From Tardiphaga sp. vice304 (GTDB taxonomy: Bacteria; Pseudomonadota; Alphaproteobacteria; Rhizobiales; Xanthobacteraceae): a stretch of 64,000 nt of DNA. Position numbers and translations under genes: made by a program. Each line of letters opens with the position of its first letter. Position 1 is the stretch's first letter. Below the pieces are notes generated by a model. That model was not told the DNA's origin, did not search any database, and saw nothing but the letters and a program-made list of their open reading frames with translations. Shown here piece after piece: positions 27,465 to 36,391 of this stretch. Location of the stretch: the NCBI RefSeq assembly GCF_007018905.1, contig NZ_CP041402.1:372001-436000 (forward strand), in the 5' to 3' direction.

Positions 27465-28391
27465 ATGAGCCCGCGCATTTCCTGGGAAGGCGTCTTCCCC
27501 GCCGTCACCACGCAATTCCACGACGACCTGTCGCTTGATCTCGACTCCACCGCCAAGGTGATGGAGGGCCTGATCCGCGACGGCGTCTCCGGCCTGATCA
27601 TCTGCGGCTCGGTCGGTGAAAACACTTCGCTGGAGCGTAAGGAGAAGATCGCCATCATGGAGACGGCGAAAGCGGTTTCGCGCGGCCGCGTGCCGGTCTT
27701 GTCGGGCATCGCGGAGTTCACCACCGCCTTCGCCGTCGAGACCGCGAAGGAAGCCGCCAAAGTGGGCATCGACGGCATCATGGTGATGCCGGCGCTGGTG
27801 TATTCGTCGAAGCCGTTCGAGACCGCCGCGCATTTTCGCGCGGTGGCGAGCGCCACCGACCTGCCGGTGATGCTCTACAACAATCCGCCGATCTACAAGA
27901 ACGACGTCACGCCCGACATCCTCGCCACACTGGCCGATGTCGACACCGTGGTGTGCTTCAAGGATTCGTCCGGCGATACCCGGCGCTTCATCGACACCCG
28001 CAACATGGTCGGCGATCGCTTCGTCCTGTTCGCCGGCCTCGACGACGTCATCGTCGAGTCGGTGGCGATGGGCGCGGTGGGCTGGGTGTCCGGCATGTCG
28101 AATGCGTTTCCGCGCGAGGGCGAGACGCTGTTTCGCTTGGCGCGCGCCGGCCGCTTCAAGGAGCTGATGCCGCTGTACGAATGGTTCATGCCGCTGCTGC
28201 ATCTCGACGCGCGGCCGGATCTCGTCCAGTGCATCAAGCTGTGCGAGCAGGTCATCGGCCGCGGCACCGCGCTGACCCGCCCGCCCCGCCTGGCGCTATT
28301 GCCGCACGAGAAGGCCGAGGTCGAGGCGATGATGGCCAAGGCGCTGGACAACCGCCCGGTGCTGCCGGATGTCGGGCTGAAGGCGGCGTGA
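27465..28391 (+). CDS. DapA/N-acetylneuraminate lyase family aldolase
   Basis: A 308-residue class I aldolase/hydratase of the DHDPS family. GSVGENTSL near 48-56 binds the 2-oxo acid, the YNNPP element is at 138-142 and the Schiff-base lysine is Lys166 (VCFKDSSGD). True DapA is normally near lysine genes, whereas this gene ends a TRAP operon under GntR control, so it more likely cleaves or dehydrates the imported 2-oxo acid or its product. 4-Hydroxyproline-pathway deaminases and sugar-acid lyases belong to this family. The ATG at 27465 follows GGAG. Confidence 0.82.
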   Translation: MSPRISWEGVFPAVTTQFHDDLSLDLDSTAKVMEGLIRDGVSGLIICGSVGENTSLERKEKIAIMETAKAVSRGRVPVLSGIAEFTTAFAVETAKEAAKVGIDGIMVMPALVYSSKPFETAAHFRAVASATDLPVMLYNNPPIYKNDVTPDILATLADVDTVVCFKDSSGDTRRFIDTRNMVGDRFVLFAGLDDVIVESVAMGAVGWVSGMSNAFPREGETLFRLARAGRFKELMPLYEWFMPLLHLDARPDLVQCIKLCEQVIGRGTALTRPPRLALLPHEKAEVEAMMAKALDNRPVLPDVGLKAA

Positions 28392-28392
28392 G

Positions 28393-28842
28393 TTACAAAC
28401 TCAGTTTCGAGCCCACCAGCATCACATCGCTCGCGAGCTGGCTGACGCGGGCGGCCATGTCGTCGCGCAGGCGGCGCGCGGCGGCGGGGTCGCTTTCGAG
28501 CACGCGCTGGAACACGCCGCGGGTAACGCGGATGACGCTGGAAAATTCCAGCGCCACCGCGCTCGATGGCCGCGGCATGGCGACCAGCAGAGCCAGTTCG
28601 CCGATCAGCGTGCCCGGGCCCGCGATCGTCTCATAATTGGTGCCGTCATCGAGGGTGACGCGAAACGAGCCGCGCTTGACGATATAGCCGCAATCGGAAT
28701 CGTCCCCGGCGCGGAACAGGACCGCTCCGCGGGCGAATTCGAGTTGCTCGGAGCCGATCGCGAGCACGCGCAACGCCGTGTCGCCCAACAGGCGCATTGT
28801 CGGGACGCTCTCGAGCAGAGCAAGGTCATCATCGATCGACAT
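28393..28842 (-). CDS. Cyclic nucleotide-binding domain protein (Crp-like, no DNA-binding domain)
   Basis: A 149-residue protein made of one cNMP-binding beta-roll: FARGAVLFRAGDDSDCGYIVKRGSFRV, then GPGTLIGELALLVAMPRPSSAVA, where the GELAL...R.SSA phosphate-binding cassette is recognisable. There is no helix-turn-helix, so it is not a classical Crp regulator. It may be a stand-alone sensor or regulatory subunit. Its stop is 1 bp from the convergent aldolase stop. It lies downstream of the response regulator gene with a 68-bp gap. Confidence 0.82.
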   Translation of the reverse strand: MSIDDDLALLESVPTMRLLGDTALRVLAIGSEQLEFARGAVLFRAGDDSDCGYIVKRGSFRVTLDDGTNYETIAGPGTLIGELALLVAMPRPSSAVALEFSSVIRVTRGVFQRVLESDPAAARRLRDDMAARVSQLASDVMLVGSKLSL

Positions 28843-28910
28843 GCAGGACCGTGAGAGCGGGACGCATCAACAAAGCCAACCACAGCGACGAATCGGCTTC
28901 TGGAATCGTA

Positions 28911-29597
28911 TCACGGCACCAGCTTGTAGCCACCGGCTTCCGTAACCAGGATTTCCGGGTTGGCGGCATCGTTCTCGATCTTCTGGCGCAACCGGTAGAT
29001 ATGCGTCTCCAGCGTATGGGTGGTGACGCCGGAATTGTATCCCCAGACCTCCTGCAGCAGCGTCTCGCGCGAGACCGGCAATTGCCCGGCGCGGTACAGG
29101 AAGCGCAGGATCGCGGTCTCCTTCTCGGTCAGCCGCACCTTCTTGGCGTTGGCACCGGTCAGCATCTTGGAGCCGGGGCGGAAGCTGTAGGGGCCGACGG
29201 TGAACACCGCGTCCTCGCTGGCCTCGTGCTGGCGCAACTGGGCGCGGATCCTCGCCAGCAACACCGCAAAGCGGAACGGCTTGGCGATATAGTCATTGGC
29301 GCCGGATTCGAGACCTAAAATGGTGTCGGAATCGGTGTCGTGCCCGGTCAGCATGATGATCGGCGCCTTGAAGCCGGCCTTGCGCAAGCTGCGCACCACT
29401 TCGCGGCCATCGGTATCGGGCAGGCCGACATCCATCAACACCAGGTCCGGCGAATTGGCCTTGGCGGCCGAAGCGCCCTTGGCGCCGGTATCGACGGCGG
29501 AGGCCTCGAACTCTTCATGCAGCGACAATTGCTCGACCAGCGCCTCGCGCAAATCAGTATCGTCATCCACGATCAAGATCTTGCGGGCATTGGGCAT
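28911..29597 (-). CDS. OmpR/PhoB-type response regulator (CenR-like)
   Basis: A 228-residue two-domain regulator. The receiver has the acidic pocket (Asp11-Asp12), phospho-acceptor Asp56 (LMDVGLP) and Lys106 (YIAKPF). The C-terminal OmpR winged helix has LTEKETAILRFLYRAG and TTHTLETHIYRLRQKIE. Sequence pattern, especially SLHEEFEASAVDTGAKG and ILGLESGANDY, resembles CenR, the envelope-control regulator of alphaproteobacteria. No kinase is adjacent, as with CenR in other genera. The CenR assignment is inference; the family is certain. Confidence 0.85.
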   Translation of the reverse strand: MPNARKILIVDDDTDLREALVEQLSLHEEFEASAVDTGAKGASAAKANSPDLVLMDVGLPDTDGREVVRSLRKAGFKAPIIMLTGHDTDSDTILGLESGANDYIAKPFRFAVLLARIRAQLRQHEASEDAVFTVGPYSFRPGSKMLTGANAKKVRLTEKETAILRFLYRAGQLPVSRETLLQEVWGYNSGVTTHTLETHIYRLRQKIENDAANPEILVTEAGGYKLVP

Positions 29598-29796
29598 TGC
29601 GACAATCCTTTGGGCGGCTGAGCGGTGGAAGCGTCCGACAAGCTGACCGTCAGTCAGAAATCATGACGAAGTTTGAAATCGCCGGATATCCTAGCGCATA
29701 ACCGGCTGCATTCCCGAAGCAATGTCAGGGAACGCGCCGCGCCGGCGCAGATAGAACATTTGCGGTGAATAGAGCAATACGGACTCGGCGATTCGG

Positions 29797-30366
29797 ATGG
29801 GAAGCCTTTTCATTTCAGACACTTATCGAACAACCTTACGTGACCGGCCGGTTTCGGCGATCCGCATTCGCGCGGCTGCCGGTAATCCGCGCCGCGGCTG
29901 GCTGATCGCGGAACATCTGGTGATACCGGTGGCGTTAGGGCGCGGCGGAATCAAGGCGAACAAACGCGAGGGCGACGGTGCCACCCCGCGCGGCATATTT
30001 CATCCGCTGCGGCTGTGGTGGCGCGCCGACCGGCACAGCCGGCCGCGAACGCGCCTGAAGGTCCGCGCCATCACGCCGGCGGACGGCTGGTGCGAAGACC
30101 CCGCCGACCGGCATTATAACCGCCCGGTCCGGCTGGCGGATCATTCCGCCGCCGACCGGCTACGCCGCGACGACCATCTTTATGATTTCATCATCGAAAT
30201 CGACCAGAACACCCGACCGCGCATCGCCGGGCGTGGCAGCGCCGTGTTCCTGCACCTGGCGCGACCAGGATACGGCCCGACGGCCGGTTGTATCTCCATG
30301 AAGCGGTCGGCCATATTGCAACTATTGGCACGGATCGGGCCGCGGACTAGAATCTTAATAGGGTGA
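29797..30366 (+). CDS. L,D-transpeptidase family (YkuD-like) protein
   Basis: A 189-residue protein with a YkuD-type catalytic stretch: HLARPGYGPTAGCISM, with His153 and Cys165 as candidate catalytic residues. GDGATPRGIF and DDHLYDFIIEI are common to the shorter L,D-transpeptidase clade. No clear signal peptide is visible, which is unusual for a peptidoglycan cross-linking enzyme. It would make 3-3 cross-links or attach proteins to the wall. The gene is convergent with yggS (29-bp gap). Confidence 0.78.
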   Translation: MGSLFISDTYRTTLRDRPVSAIRIRAAAGNPRRGWLIAEHLVIPVALGRGGIKANKREGDGATPRGIFHPLRLWWRADRHSRPRTRLKVRAITPADGWCEDPADRHYNRPVRLADHSAADRLRRDDHLYDFIIEIDQNTRPRIAGRGSAVFLHLARPGYGPTAGCISMKRSAILQLLARIGPRTRILIG

Positions 30367-30395
30367 CTTGAGATTGCAGGTAAGGTTTGACTGCC

Positions 30396-31028
30396 TTACC
30401 GTTTCCCGAAAATCGCCGACCCCACCCGCACATGCGTCGCGCCGAACTGGATTGCGATCGCGAAATCGGCGCTCATGCCCATCGACAGCCCTTTGAGGCC
30501 GTTGCGGGCGGCAATCCTGGCGGTCAGCGCGAAGTGCGGCGCCGGAGCGTCATCGACCGGCGGAATACACATCAGGCCGGCAATGGTCAGGCCATAACCG
30601 TCGCGGCAGCGGGCCAGAAACGCGTCCGCGTCGCTGGGGGCGATGCCGGCCTTCTGCGGCTCCTCGCCGGTGTTCAATTGCACGAACAGTTCCGGCGTCC
30701 GCTGCTGCGCCGCGATCTCCTTCGCCAGCGCCTCGCACAGGCTCGCCCGGTCCACCGAGTGGATCGCATCGAACAGAGCGACGGCTTCCTTCGCCTTGTT
30801 GGACTGCAAGGGCCCGATCAGATGCAGCGCAATTCCGGGTTGAGCCGCCTGCAGCGCCGGCCACTTGGACTTAGCCTCCTGGACGCGATTTTCGCCGAAC
30901 ACGCGCTGTCCCGCTTCGATCACCGGACGGATGGCATCGGCCTCGAAGGTCTTGGAAACCGCGATAAGTGTCACGGAAGACCTGTCCCGGCGTGCTTCAT
31001 TGCAGGCGCGGAATACGTCGTACTCCAC
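30396..31028 (-). CDS. YggS/PLPBP-family pyridoxal phosphate homeostasis protein
   Basis: A PLP-binding barrel of the YggS family. IAVSKTF with the PLP lysine (Lys26 from the GTG), FGENRVQEAKSKW, LHLIGPLQSNK, NTGEEPQKAG and the C-terminal FGATHVRVGSAIFG all match. These proteins buffer free PLP and have no enzymatic activity of their own. The start is uncertain: GTG at 31028 fits the domain; the frame is open to an ATG at 31163, but that stretch is AT-rich and lacks a ribosome site. Confidence 0.85.
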   Translation of the reverse strand: MEYDVFRACNEARRDRSSVTLIAVSKTFEADAIRPVIEAGQRVFGENRVQEAKSKWPALQAAQPGIALHLIGPLQSNKAKEAVALFDAIHSVDRASLCEALAKEIAAQQRTPELFVQLNTGEEPQKAGIAPSDADAFLARCRDGYGLTIAGLMCIPPVDDAPAPHFALTARIAARNGLKGLSMGMSADFAIAIQFGATHVRVGSAIFGKR

Positions 31029-31199
31029 GGCGGAGAGTCCGTCGGTTGGTAAAGAACGCGTTAAGTCACCCGCGTTTTGCACTGCATTATTTTCAACCAA
31101 GGCGAGAACTTTCGGTGAGATCGGTCGAATTTTAGCTAATCCGGGAAAGGCTTTTTGACCCATTGGAGCTAGTTTTACCGTCGGGGCTAGGGGTCGAAG

Positions 31200-32900
31200 A
31201 TGTCACGCATCGGGTTCAACCGCAACAAAGCGAAAATCAGGGAACTCTTCGGGATTCGCGCGCGGCTCGTGCTGCTGGCGTTGATCGTCGTGGGTCCGCT
31301 GATGGTGGAGCGGATCCGGTCTCTGGACGAGACGAGGTCCCGGCAGATTTCTGCTGCCGAAAAGGAATTTTCGAGCATCGCCCGGCATAGCGCCAATGCG
31401 CAGAGCGAGGTGGTTGCCTCCGTCGAGGCGGTGCTGAAGTCATCCGCCTACATCTATACGTCGGCAGCCCAGGTCAATCGTAGCTGCGCCATCATGCGCG
31501 CCAGCCTGCGCGGCGACATGCCCTGGATTCGCAGCCTGACAGTGGCAGGCAAGGACGGCACGGCTCGGTGCTCGACCTGGTCCGAAGCGGTCGAGCAAGG
31601 CCTGAACTTCAGCGACCGCTCCTATTTCCAGGAAGCGCTCGCCACCGGCGAATTCGTGGTCAGCGATTACCTTTTCAGCCGCATGACCCATCAGCCGACT
31701 GTGATGGCCGCCTATCTGGCGCCGGGCATCACCAGCGATGATGACGCCGTGATTTTGGCGGCGGTCAATCTCGACTGGATGTCGAAGATCATCGACAACC
31801 TCGGGGGCCGGCCCGGCATCACCGCGGTGCTGGTGGACCGGACCGGCATGGTGCTGGCCGCGCCGGCCGCTCAGGCCAGCCGGATCGGCAAGCCGATGGC
31901 GGACCCGTCGCTGCTGCCGCGGATTGCCGCGCAGATGGCGAATTCGCCTCAAAAATCCGGCTCGCTGTCGTTTACGGCCGACGACGGAACGCCGCGCTCG
32001 GTGTCCTTTGCGGCCCTCGCCGGTACTGGCGCGCAACTGATCGTCAGCATCGACGAAGCGCAAATCTCGGCAACGGCCGACCATGAAATCCGCACCGCCT
32101 ATCTGCAGCTCGGACTGGTGTGCCTGTTCGTGCTGCTCGGCGCGCTCGTGGTGGCCGAGCGGCTGATCATGAAACCGATCGAGATGCTGGAAGTGACGGC
32201 GCAGTGTTTCGGCCGCGGCGACTGGTCGTCGCGGGTACCGCGCGATCAGCTGCCCGCGGAGTTCGCGCCGCTGGCGCGCGCTTTGTATGGCATGGCGGCC
32301 AAATTGCGCGGCCGCGAGCGCGAGCTGCGCGCCAGCAACGAACAGCTGACCGTGCTGGCCTCGATCGACATGCTGTCCGGCCTCGCCAACCGCCGCGGTT
32401 TCCAGGACCGGCTGGACCTGGAATGGCTCAAAGGTCAGCAGTCGGGCCACGGCCTGGCCCTCCTGATGATCGACGTCGATCACTTCAAACTGTTCAACGA
32501 CACCTATGGCCATCCCGAAGGCGACGCCTGCCTGACGCAGCTCGGCGAGGCGCTGGCCGCGCTGGCGAGCGAGGTGACGGGCTTCGCCGGCCGCTATGGG
32601 GGCGAGGAGTTCTGCCTGCTACTGCCCGACGGCGATATGGGCCGCGCCATCCAGGTCGGCGAAATGGTTCGTACCGCGATCTGGAACCTCTCGGTCCCGC
32701 ATGTCACCAGCGCGTTTCAGCAGGTCACCGTCAGCATCGGCGTGGCGTCGGCGACCCCGACCGAGTGCGATAGTCCGGTGGACCTGATCGAGGCCGCCGA
32801 TGCCGCGCTCTACGCCGCCAAGCGCCGTGGCCGCAATACGGTAGTCCAGCATGGCTTCGTCCGCGCAATCGACACATCGACGGTGTCGCTGGCGGTGTGA
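31200..32900 (+). CDS. Membrane-bound diguanylate cyclase with dCache-type sensor
   Basis: A 566-residue protein. A first membrane helix is at about 20-37, then a periplasmic dCache-like sensor (about 45-290), a second helix near 300-320, a HAMP-like linker and a GGDEF domain from about 390. The active-site motif is GGEEF at 467-471, preceded by DVDHFKLFNDTYGH, so it should make cyclic di-GMP. The inhibitory RxxD site is absent; the matching position reads EVTG. It stands alone between yggS and a family C repeat. Confidence 0.9.
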   Translation: MSRIGFNRNKAKIRELFGIRARLVLLALIVVGPLMVERIRSLDETRSRQISAAEKEFSSIARHSANAQSEVVASVEAVLKSSAYIYTSAAQVNRSCAIMRASLRGDMPWIRSLTVAGKDGTARCSTWSEAVEQGLNFSDRSYFQEALATGEFVVSDYLFSRMTHQPTVMAAYLAPGITSDDDAVILAAVNLDWMSKIIDNLGGRPGITAVLVDRTGMVLAAPAAQASRIGKPMADPSLLPRIAAQMANSPQKSGSLSFTADDGTPRSVSFAALAGTGAQLIVSIDEAQISATADHEIRTAYLQLGLVCLFVLLGALVVAERLIMKPIEMLEVTAQCFGRGDWSSRVPRDQLPAEFAPLARALYGMAAKLRGRERELRASNEQLTVLASIDMLSGLANRRGFQDRLDLEWLKGQQSGHGLALLMIDVDHFKLFNDTYGHPEGDACLTQLGEALAALASEVTGFAGRYGGEEFCLLLPDGDMGRAIQVGEMVRTAIWNLSVPHVTSAFQQVTVSIGVASATPTECDSPVDLIEAADAALYAAKRRGRNTVVQHGFVRAIDTSTVSLAV

Positions 32901-32906
32901 CGATCT

Positions 32907-32983
32907 GTAGCCCGGATGAAGCGCAGCGAAATCCGGGAACGGCGCGCCGGGATGGGCCGGCCCCGGATTGGCATCCGGGCTAC
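32907..32983. repeat. Family C repeat, copy 2
   Basis: The ends are GTAGCCCGGATGAAGCG and GCATCCGGGCTACC with internal AATCCGGGAACGG and CCCCGGATTGG. It is shorter than copies 1 and 3. It lies between the GGDEF gene and leuS, genes in the same direction, so it may serve as a terminator for the former. Confidence 0.85.
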
Positions 32984-33065
32984 CGTAGCCCCAAAGCATT
33001 GACCCCGCACGGTCTTCTATGGCCTAGTCCCCGGCCTTAAGCCCCGGAACAGACTGCCAAATCGC

Positions 33066-35711
33066 ATGATCAACGAACGTTACAACGCCCGCGAAACCGA
33101 GCCGCGCTGGCAACGCCTGTGGGACGAGAAGGCGATCTTCGCCACCAAGAACGACGATCCCCGGCAGAAATACTACGTGCTCGAGATGTTCCCGTATCCG
33201 TCGGGCCGCATCCATATGGGCCACGTCCGCAACTACACGATGGGCGACGTGGTGGCGCGGACGATGCGCGCCAAGGGCTTCAACGTACTGCACCCGATGG
33301 GCTGGGACGCGTTCGGCATGCCGGCGGAAAACGCCGCGATGGCCAACAAGGTGCATCCCAAGGCGTGGACCTACGAGAACATTGCTTCGATGAAGAAGCA
33401 GCTCAAGTCGATGGGCCTGTCGCTCGACTGGGCGCGTGAATTCGCGACCTGCGACCCCGGCTACTACAAGCATCAGCAGCGCATGTTCATCGACTTTCTC
33501 GGTGCAGGCCTGGTCGAGCGCAAGCAGTCCAAGGTGAACTGGGACCCGGTCGATATGACCGTGTTGGCCAATGAGCAGGTGATCGACGGCCGCGGTTGGC
33601 GCTCCGGCGCCGAGGTCGAACAGCGCGAGCTGACGCAGTGGTTCTTCAAGATCAGCAAATATTCCGACGAGTTGTTGAGCGCGCTGGATGGGCTGGACCG
33701 CTGGCCCGACAAGGTCCGCACCATGCAGCGCAACTGGATCGGCAAGTCGGAAGGGCTGCGAGTACGCTTCGCTCTGAGCGAGGGGAAAGATCAGCTTCTC
33801 GGACTTATTTCAGCGAACGAGACCGTTAGCGTCGATATCTTTACTACGCGACCTGACACTCTGTTCGGCGCCAAATTCTTAGCGCTGTCGCCGGATCATC
33901 CGCTTGCGGAAGCGGCAGCAAAGATCAATCCGGCACTGAAAGATTTCATTGAAGATTGCCCCCACACCGGAACTGCGCAGGCTGCCATCGATACCGCCGA
34001 GAAGCAGGGATTTGACACTGGCATAAAAGCGCTGCACCCGTTCGATCCATCGTGGCAGTTACCCGTCTACGTCGCAAATTTCGTACTGATGGAATACGGC
34101 ACCGGCGCCATCTTTGGATGCCCGGCTCATGACCAACGAGATTTGGACTTCGTTAACAAATACGGCCTCGGCAATACGCCAGTGGTTTGCCCCGAAGGCC
34201 TAGATCCGGAAACTTTCGTTGTCACCGACGTGGCGTATGACGGTGACGGTCGCATGATCAATTCGCGCTTCCTTGATGGCATGACGATTGCCGAGGCTAA
34301 GGAAGAGGTATCGACGCGGTTAGAGGCAGCTGTATTTGGCGACGCTCCAGTCGGTGAGCGCAAAGTAAATTTCCGCCTGCGCGACTGGGGCATCTCGCGG
34401 CAACGTTACTGGGGCTGCCCAATCCCGATCATCCATTGCGAAGTCTGCGGCGTCGTGCCGGTGCCGATCAAGAAACTACCGGTCGAACTGCCCGAGGACA
34501 TCGAGTTCGATCGGCCCGGCAATCCGCTCGACCGCCACCCGACCTGGAAGCACGTCCCCTGCCCGCAATGCGGAGGCGCCGGGCGGCGCGAGACCGACAC
34601 CATGGACACCTTCGTGGATTCGTCGTGGTACTTCTCGCGCTTCACCGATCCGTGGAATACCGAGGCGCCGACCACGCCCGACGTGGTCAACCGCATGATG
34701 CCGGTCGATCAGTATATCGGCGGCGTCGAACACGCGATCCTGCATCTCTTGTACAGCCGCTTCTTCACGCGCGCGATGAAGGCCACCGGCCACGTCGGCT
34801 TCGACGAACCGTTCGCCGGCATGTTCACCCAGGGCATGGTGGTGCACGAGACCTACAAGAAGCAGGACGGCACCTTCGCCTCGCCGGCCGAGATCAATAT
34901 TGAGATCGGCGGCAATGGCCAACGCGCCACGCTGATTGCGACCGGTGAAAACATTGTCATCGGCCCTATCGAGAAAATGTCGAAGTCGAAGCGCAACACC
35001 GTCGATCCCGACGACATCATCGCCACCTACGGCGCCGATACCGCGCGCTGGTTCATGCTGTCGGATTCGCCGCCGGACCGCGACGTGATCTGGAGCGAGG
35101 AGCGCGTTCAGGGAGCCTCGCGATTCGTACAGCGGCTGTGGCGTCAGGTGAACGAATCAGCCGAGCACGGCAAATCCGCGCCCGCCGCCCGCCCGGCCGA
35201 ATTCGGCGCGGACGCGCTGGCGATCCGCAAGGCGGCGCACGGCGCGCTCGACAAGGTCACGACCGAGATCGAGAAGCTGCATTTCAATGTCTGCCTGGCC
35301 CATATCCGCGAATTCTCCAATGCGCTGGGCGAGGCTTTGGCCCGCCTGGGCACGCCTGCCCCCGACACCTGCTGGGCGCTGCACGAGGCGGCGGTCATCC
35401 TTGTTCAACTGTTTTCCCCGATGATGCCGCATCTGGCCGAGGAATGCTGGGCCGTGCTGGCGCAGCCCGGCATGGTTTCGGAAGCGCGCTGGCCACAAAT
35501 CGAGCCCGATTTGCTGGTTGAAGACACCGTGACCCTGCCGGTTCAGGTCAATGGCAAAAAGCGTGGCGAAGTCGTGGTGGCCCGCGATGCGTCGAATTCC
35601 GAAATTGAGGCTGCCGTTTTGGCCCTCGATACAGTAAAACAGGCTTTGGACGGCAAGCCCGTCCGCAAGCTGATTATCGTGCCGCAAAGGATCGTGAATG
35701 TCGTCGGCTAG
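33066..35711 (+). CDS. leuS: Leucyl-tRNA synthetase
   Basis: An 881-residue class I synthetase. The HIGH motif is HMGH at 50-53, [10 protein letters not shown] marks the CP1 editing site, and KMSKS is at 637-641. All parts for aminoacylation and editing are present, so the protein looks functional. The stretch 33781-34380 (residues about 239-438, nearly the whole CP1 editing domain) is strikingly different in base composition: about 54 percent GC by hand count against about 65 percent in the flanks, with TTA leucine codons. The 3' end overlaps lptE by 14 nt. Confidence 0.97.
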   Translation: MINERYNARETEPRWQRLWDEKAIFATKNDDPRQKYYVLEMFPYPSGRIHMGHVRNYTMGDVVARTMRAKGFNVLHPMGWDAFGMPAENAAMANKVHPKAWTYENIASMKKQLKSMGLSLDWAREFATCDPGYYKHQQRMFIDFLGAGLVERKQSKVNWDPVDMTVLANEQVIDGRGWRSGAEVEQRELTQWFFKISKYSDELLSALDGLDRWPDKVRTMQRNWIGKSEGLRVRFALSEGKDQLLGLISANETVSVDIFTTRPDTLFGAKFLALSPDHPLAEAAAKINPALKDFIEDCPHTGTAQAAIDTAEKQGFDTGIKALHPFDPSWQLPVYVANFVLMEYGTGAIFGCPAHDQRDLDFVNKYGLGNTPVVCPEGLDPETFVVTDVAYDGDGRMINSRFLDGMTIAEAKEEVSTRLEAAVFGDAPVGERKVNFRLRDWGISRQRYWGCPIPIIHCEVCGVVPVPIKKLPVELPEDIEFDRPGNPLDRHPTWKHVPCPQCGGAGRRETDTMDTFVDSSWYFSRFTDPWNTEAPTTPDVVNRMMPVDQYIGGVEHAILHLLYSRFFTRAMKATGHVGFDEPFAGMFTQGMVVHETYKKQDGTFASPAEINIEIGGNGQRATLIATGENIVIGPIEKMSKSKRNTVDPDDIIATYGADTARWFMLSDSPPDRDVIWSEERVQGASRFVQRLWRQVNESAEHGKSAPAARPAEFGADALAIRKAAHGALDKVTTEIEKLHFNVCLAHIREFSNALGEALARLGTPAPDTCWALHEAAVILVQLFSPMMPHLAEECWAVLAQPGMVSEARWPQIEPDLLVEDTVTLPVQVNGKKRGEVVVARDASNSEIEAAVLALDTVKQALDGKPVRKLIIVPQRIVNVVG

Positions 35712-36258
35712 CTTTGGGATCCGATCCCGCATCGTCGCCCGGTTCGCCATCGCAGCCACCCTGGCGGCGCTGACGGCCGGCTGCTTCCAGCCGATGTACG
35801 CCGAACGCAGCGATGGCGCGCCGGCGTTGCGCGACAAGCTGGCCACCGTGGAAGTCCCGCCGCTGACCTATCCCAATAATTCGCCGCAGGCCCGCGCCGG
35901 CGTCGCGATCCGCAACGCGCTGCAGTTCAAGCTGTATGGTTCGGCCACCGGCGTGCCTCCGCTGTACCGGCTGGTGCTGCGCTTCAACCCGAGCAAGACC
36001 TCGCTGATCGTCGATCCGACCACCCAGCTGCCAACCTCCGAGAATTACGGCATCGACGCCAATTACGCCCTGATCGAGATTGCGACCGGCAAGCAGGTCC
36101 TGACCGGCAATACCTTTGCCCGCGTGACCTACGACATTCCCGGCTACCAGCGTTTCGCCCGGGCTCGCGCCTTCCGCGACGCCGAGGACCGCGCCGCGGT
36201 GGAAATCGCCGACAACATCAATACCCGGCTGGCGTCGTTCTTCTTCGCCGGGACGTGA
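35698..36258 (+). CDS. lptE: LPS-assembly lipoprotein LptE
   Basis: A 186-residue lipoprotein. The lipobox LTAGC puts the lipidated Cys at 29. The rest has the LptE fold features: CFQPMY just after the Cys, and [22 protein letters not shown] and [18 protein letters not shown] further on. LptE plugs the LptD barrel and helps insert lipopolysaccharide. The leuS-lptE-holA order is typical of proteobacteria. The start lies within the leuS 3' end. Confidence 0.92.
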   Translation: MSSASFGIRSRIVARFAIAATLAALTAGCFQPMYAERSDGAPALRDKLATVEVPPLTYPNNSPQARAGVAIRNALQFKLYGSATGVPPLYRLVLRFNPSKTSLIVDPTTQLPTSENYGIDANYALIEIATGKQVLTGNTFARVTYDIPGYQRFARARAFRDAEDRAAVEIADNINTRLASFFFAGT

Positions 36259-36270
36259 TCGCCCCAAGTC

Positions 36271-36372
36271 GTAGGGTGGGCAAGGGCGCAGTTGCGCCGT
36301 GCCCACCCTCGTTGCGTGGTGGTGGACACGCCCCGTCGCGCTTCGCGCGATCGTGGCTTTGCCCACCCTACA
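36271..36372. repeat. Family D repeat, copy 1
   Basis: The ends are GTAGGGTGGGCAAGGGCGCA and TGCCCACCCTACA, with internal GTTGCGCCGTGCCCACC. It lies between lptE and holA inside an otherwise conserved operon. The second copy is at 38507-38595 between parA and parB. Confidence 0.85.
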
Positions 36373-36391
36373 AGTCCCACGGATCCTGCTG

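Noticed and set aside
27465..28391. Assignment of this gene as the housekeeping dapA
   Set aside because: It ends a GntR-controlled TRAP operon and lies away from lysine genes; only the family can be supported.
33781..34380. Assembly chimera as explanation of the leuS composition shift
   Set aside because: The frame is kept through both junctions, and the segment reads as a complete CP1 domain, so a chimera is less likely, but it cannot be excluded without reads.
36299..36391. N-terminal extension of holA through the family D repeat
   Set aside because: The added residues are translated repeat sequence, and the conserved delta N-terminus begins at 36392.
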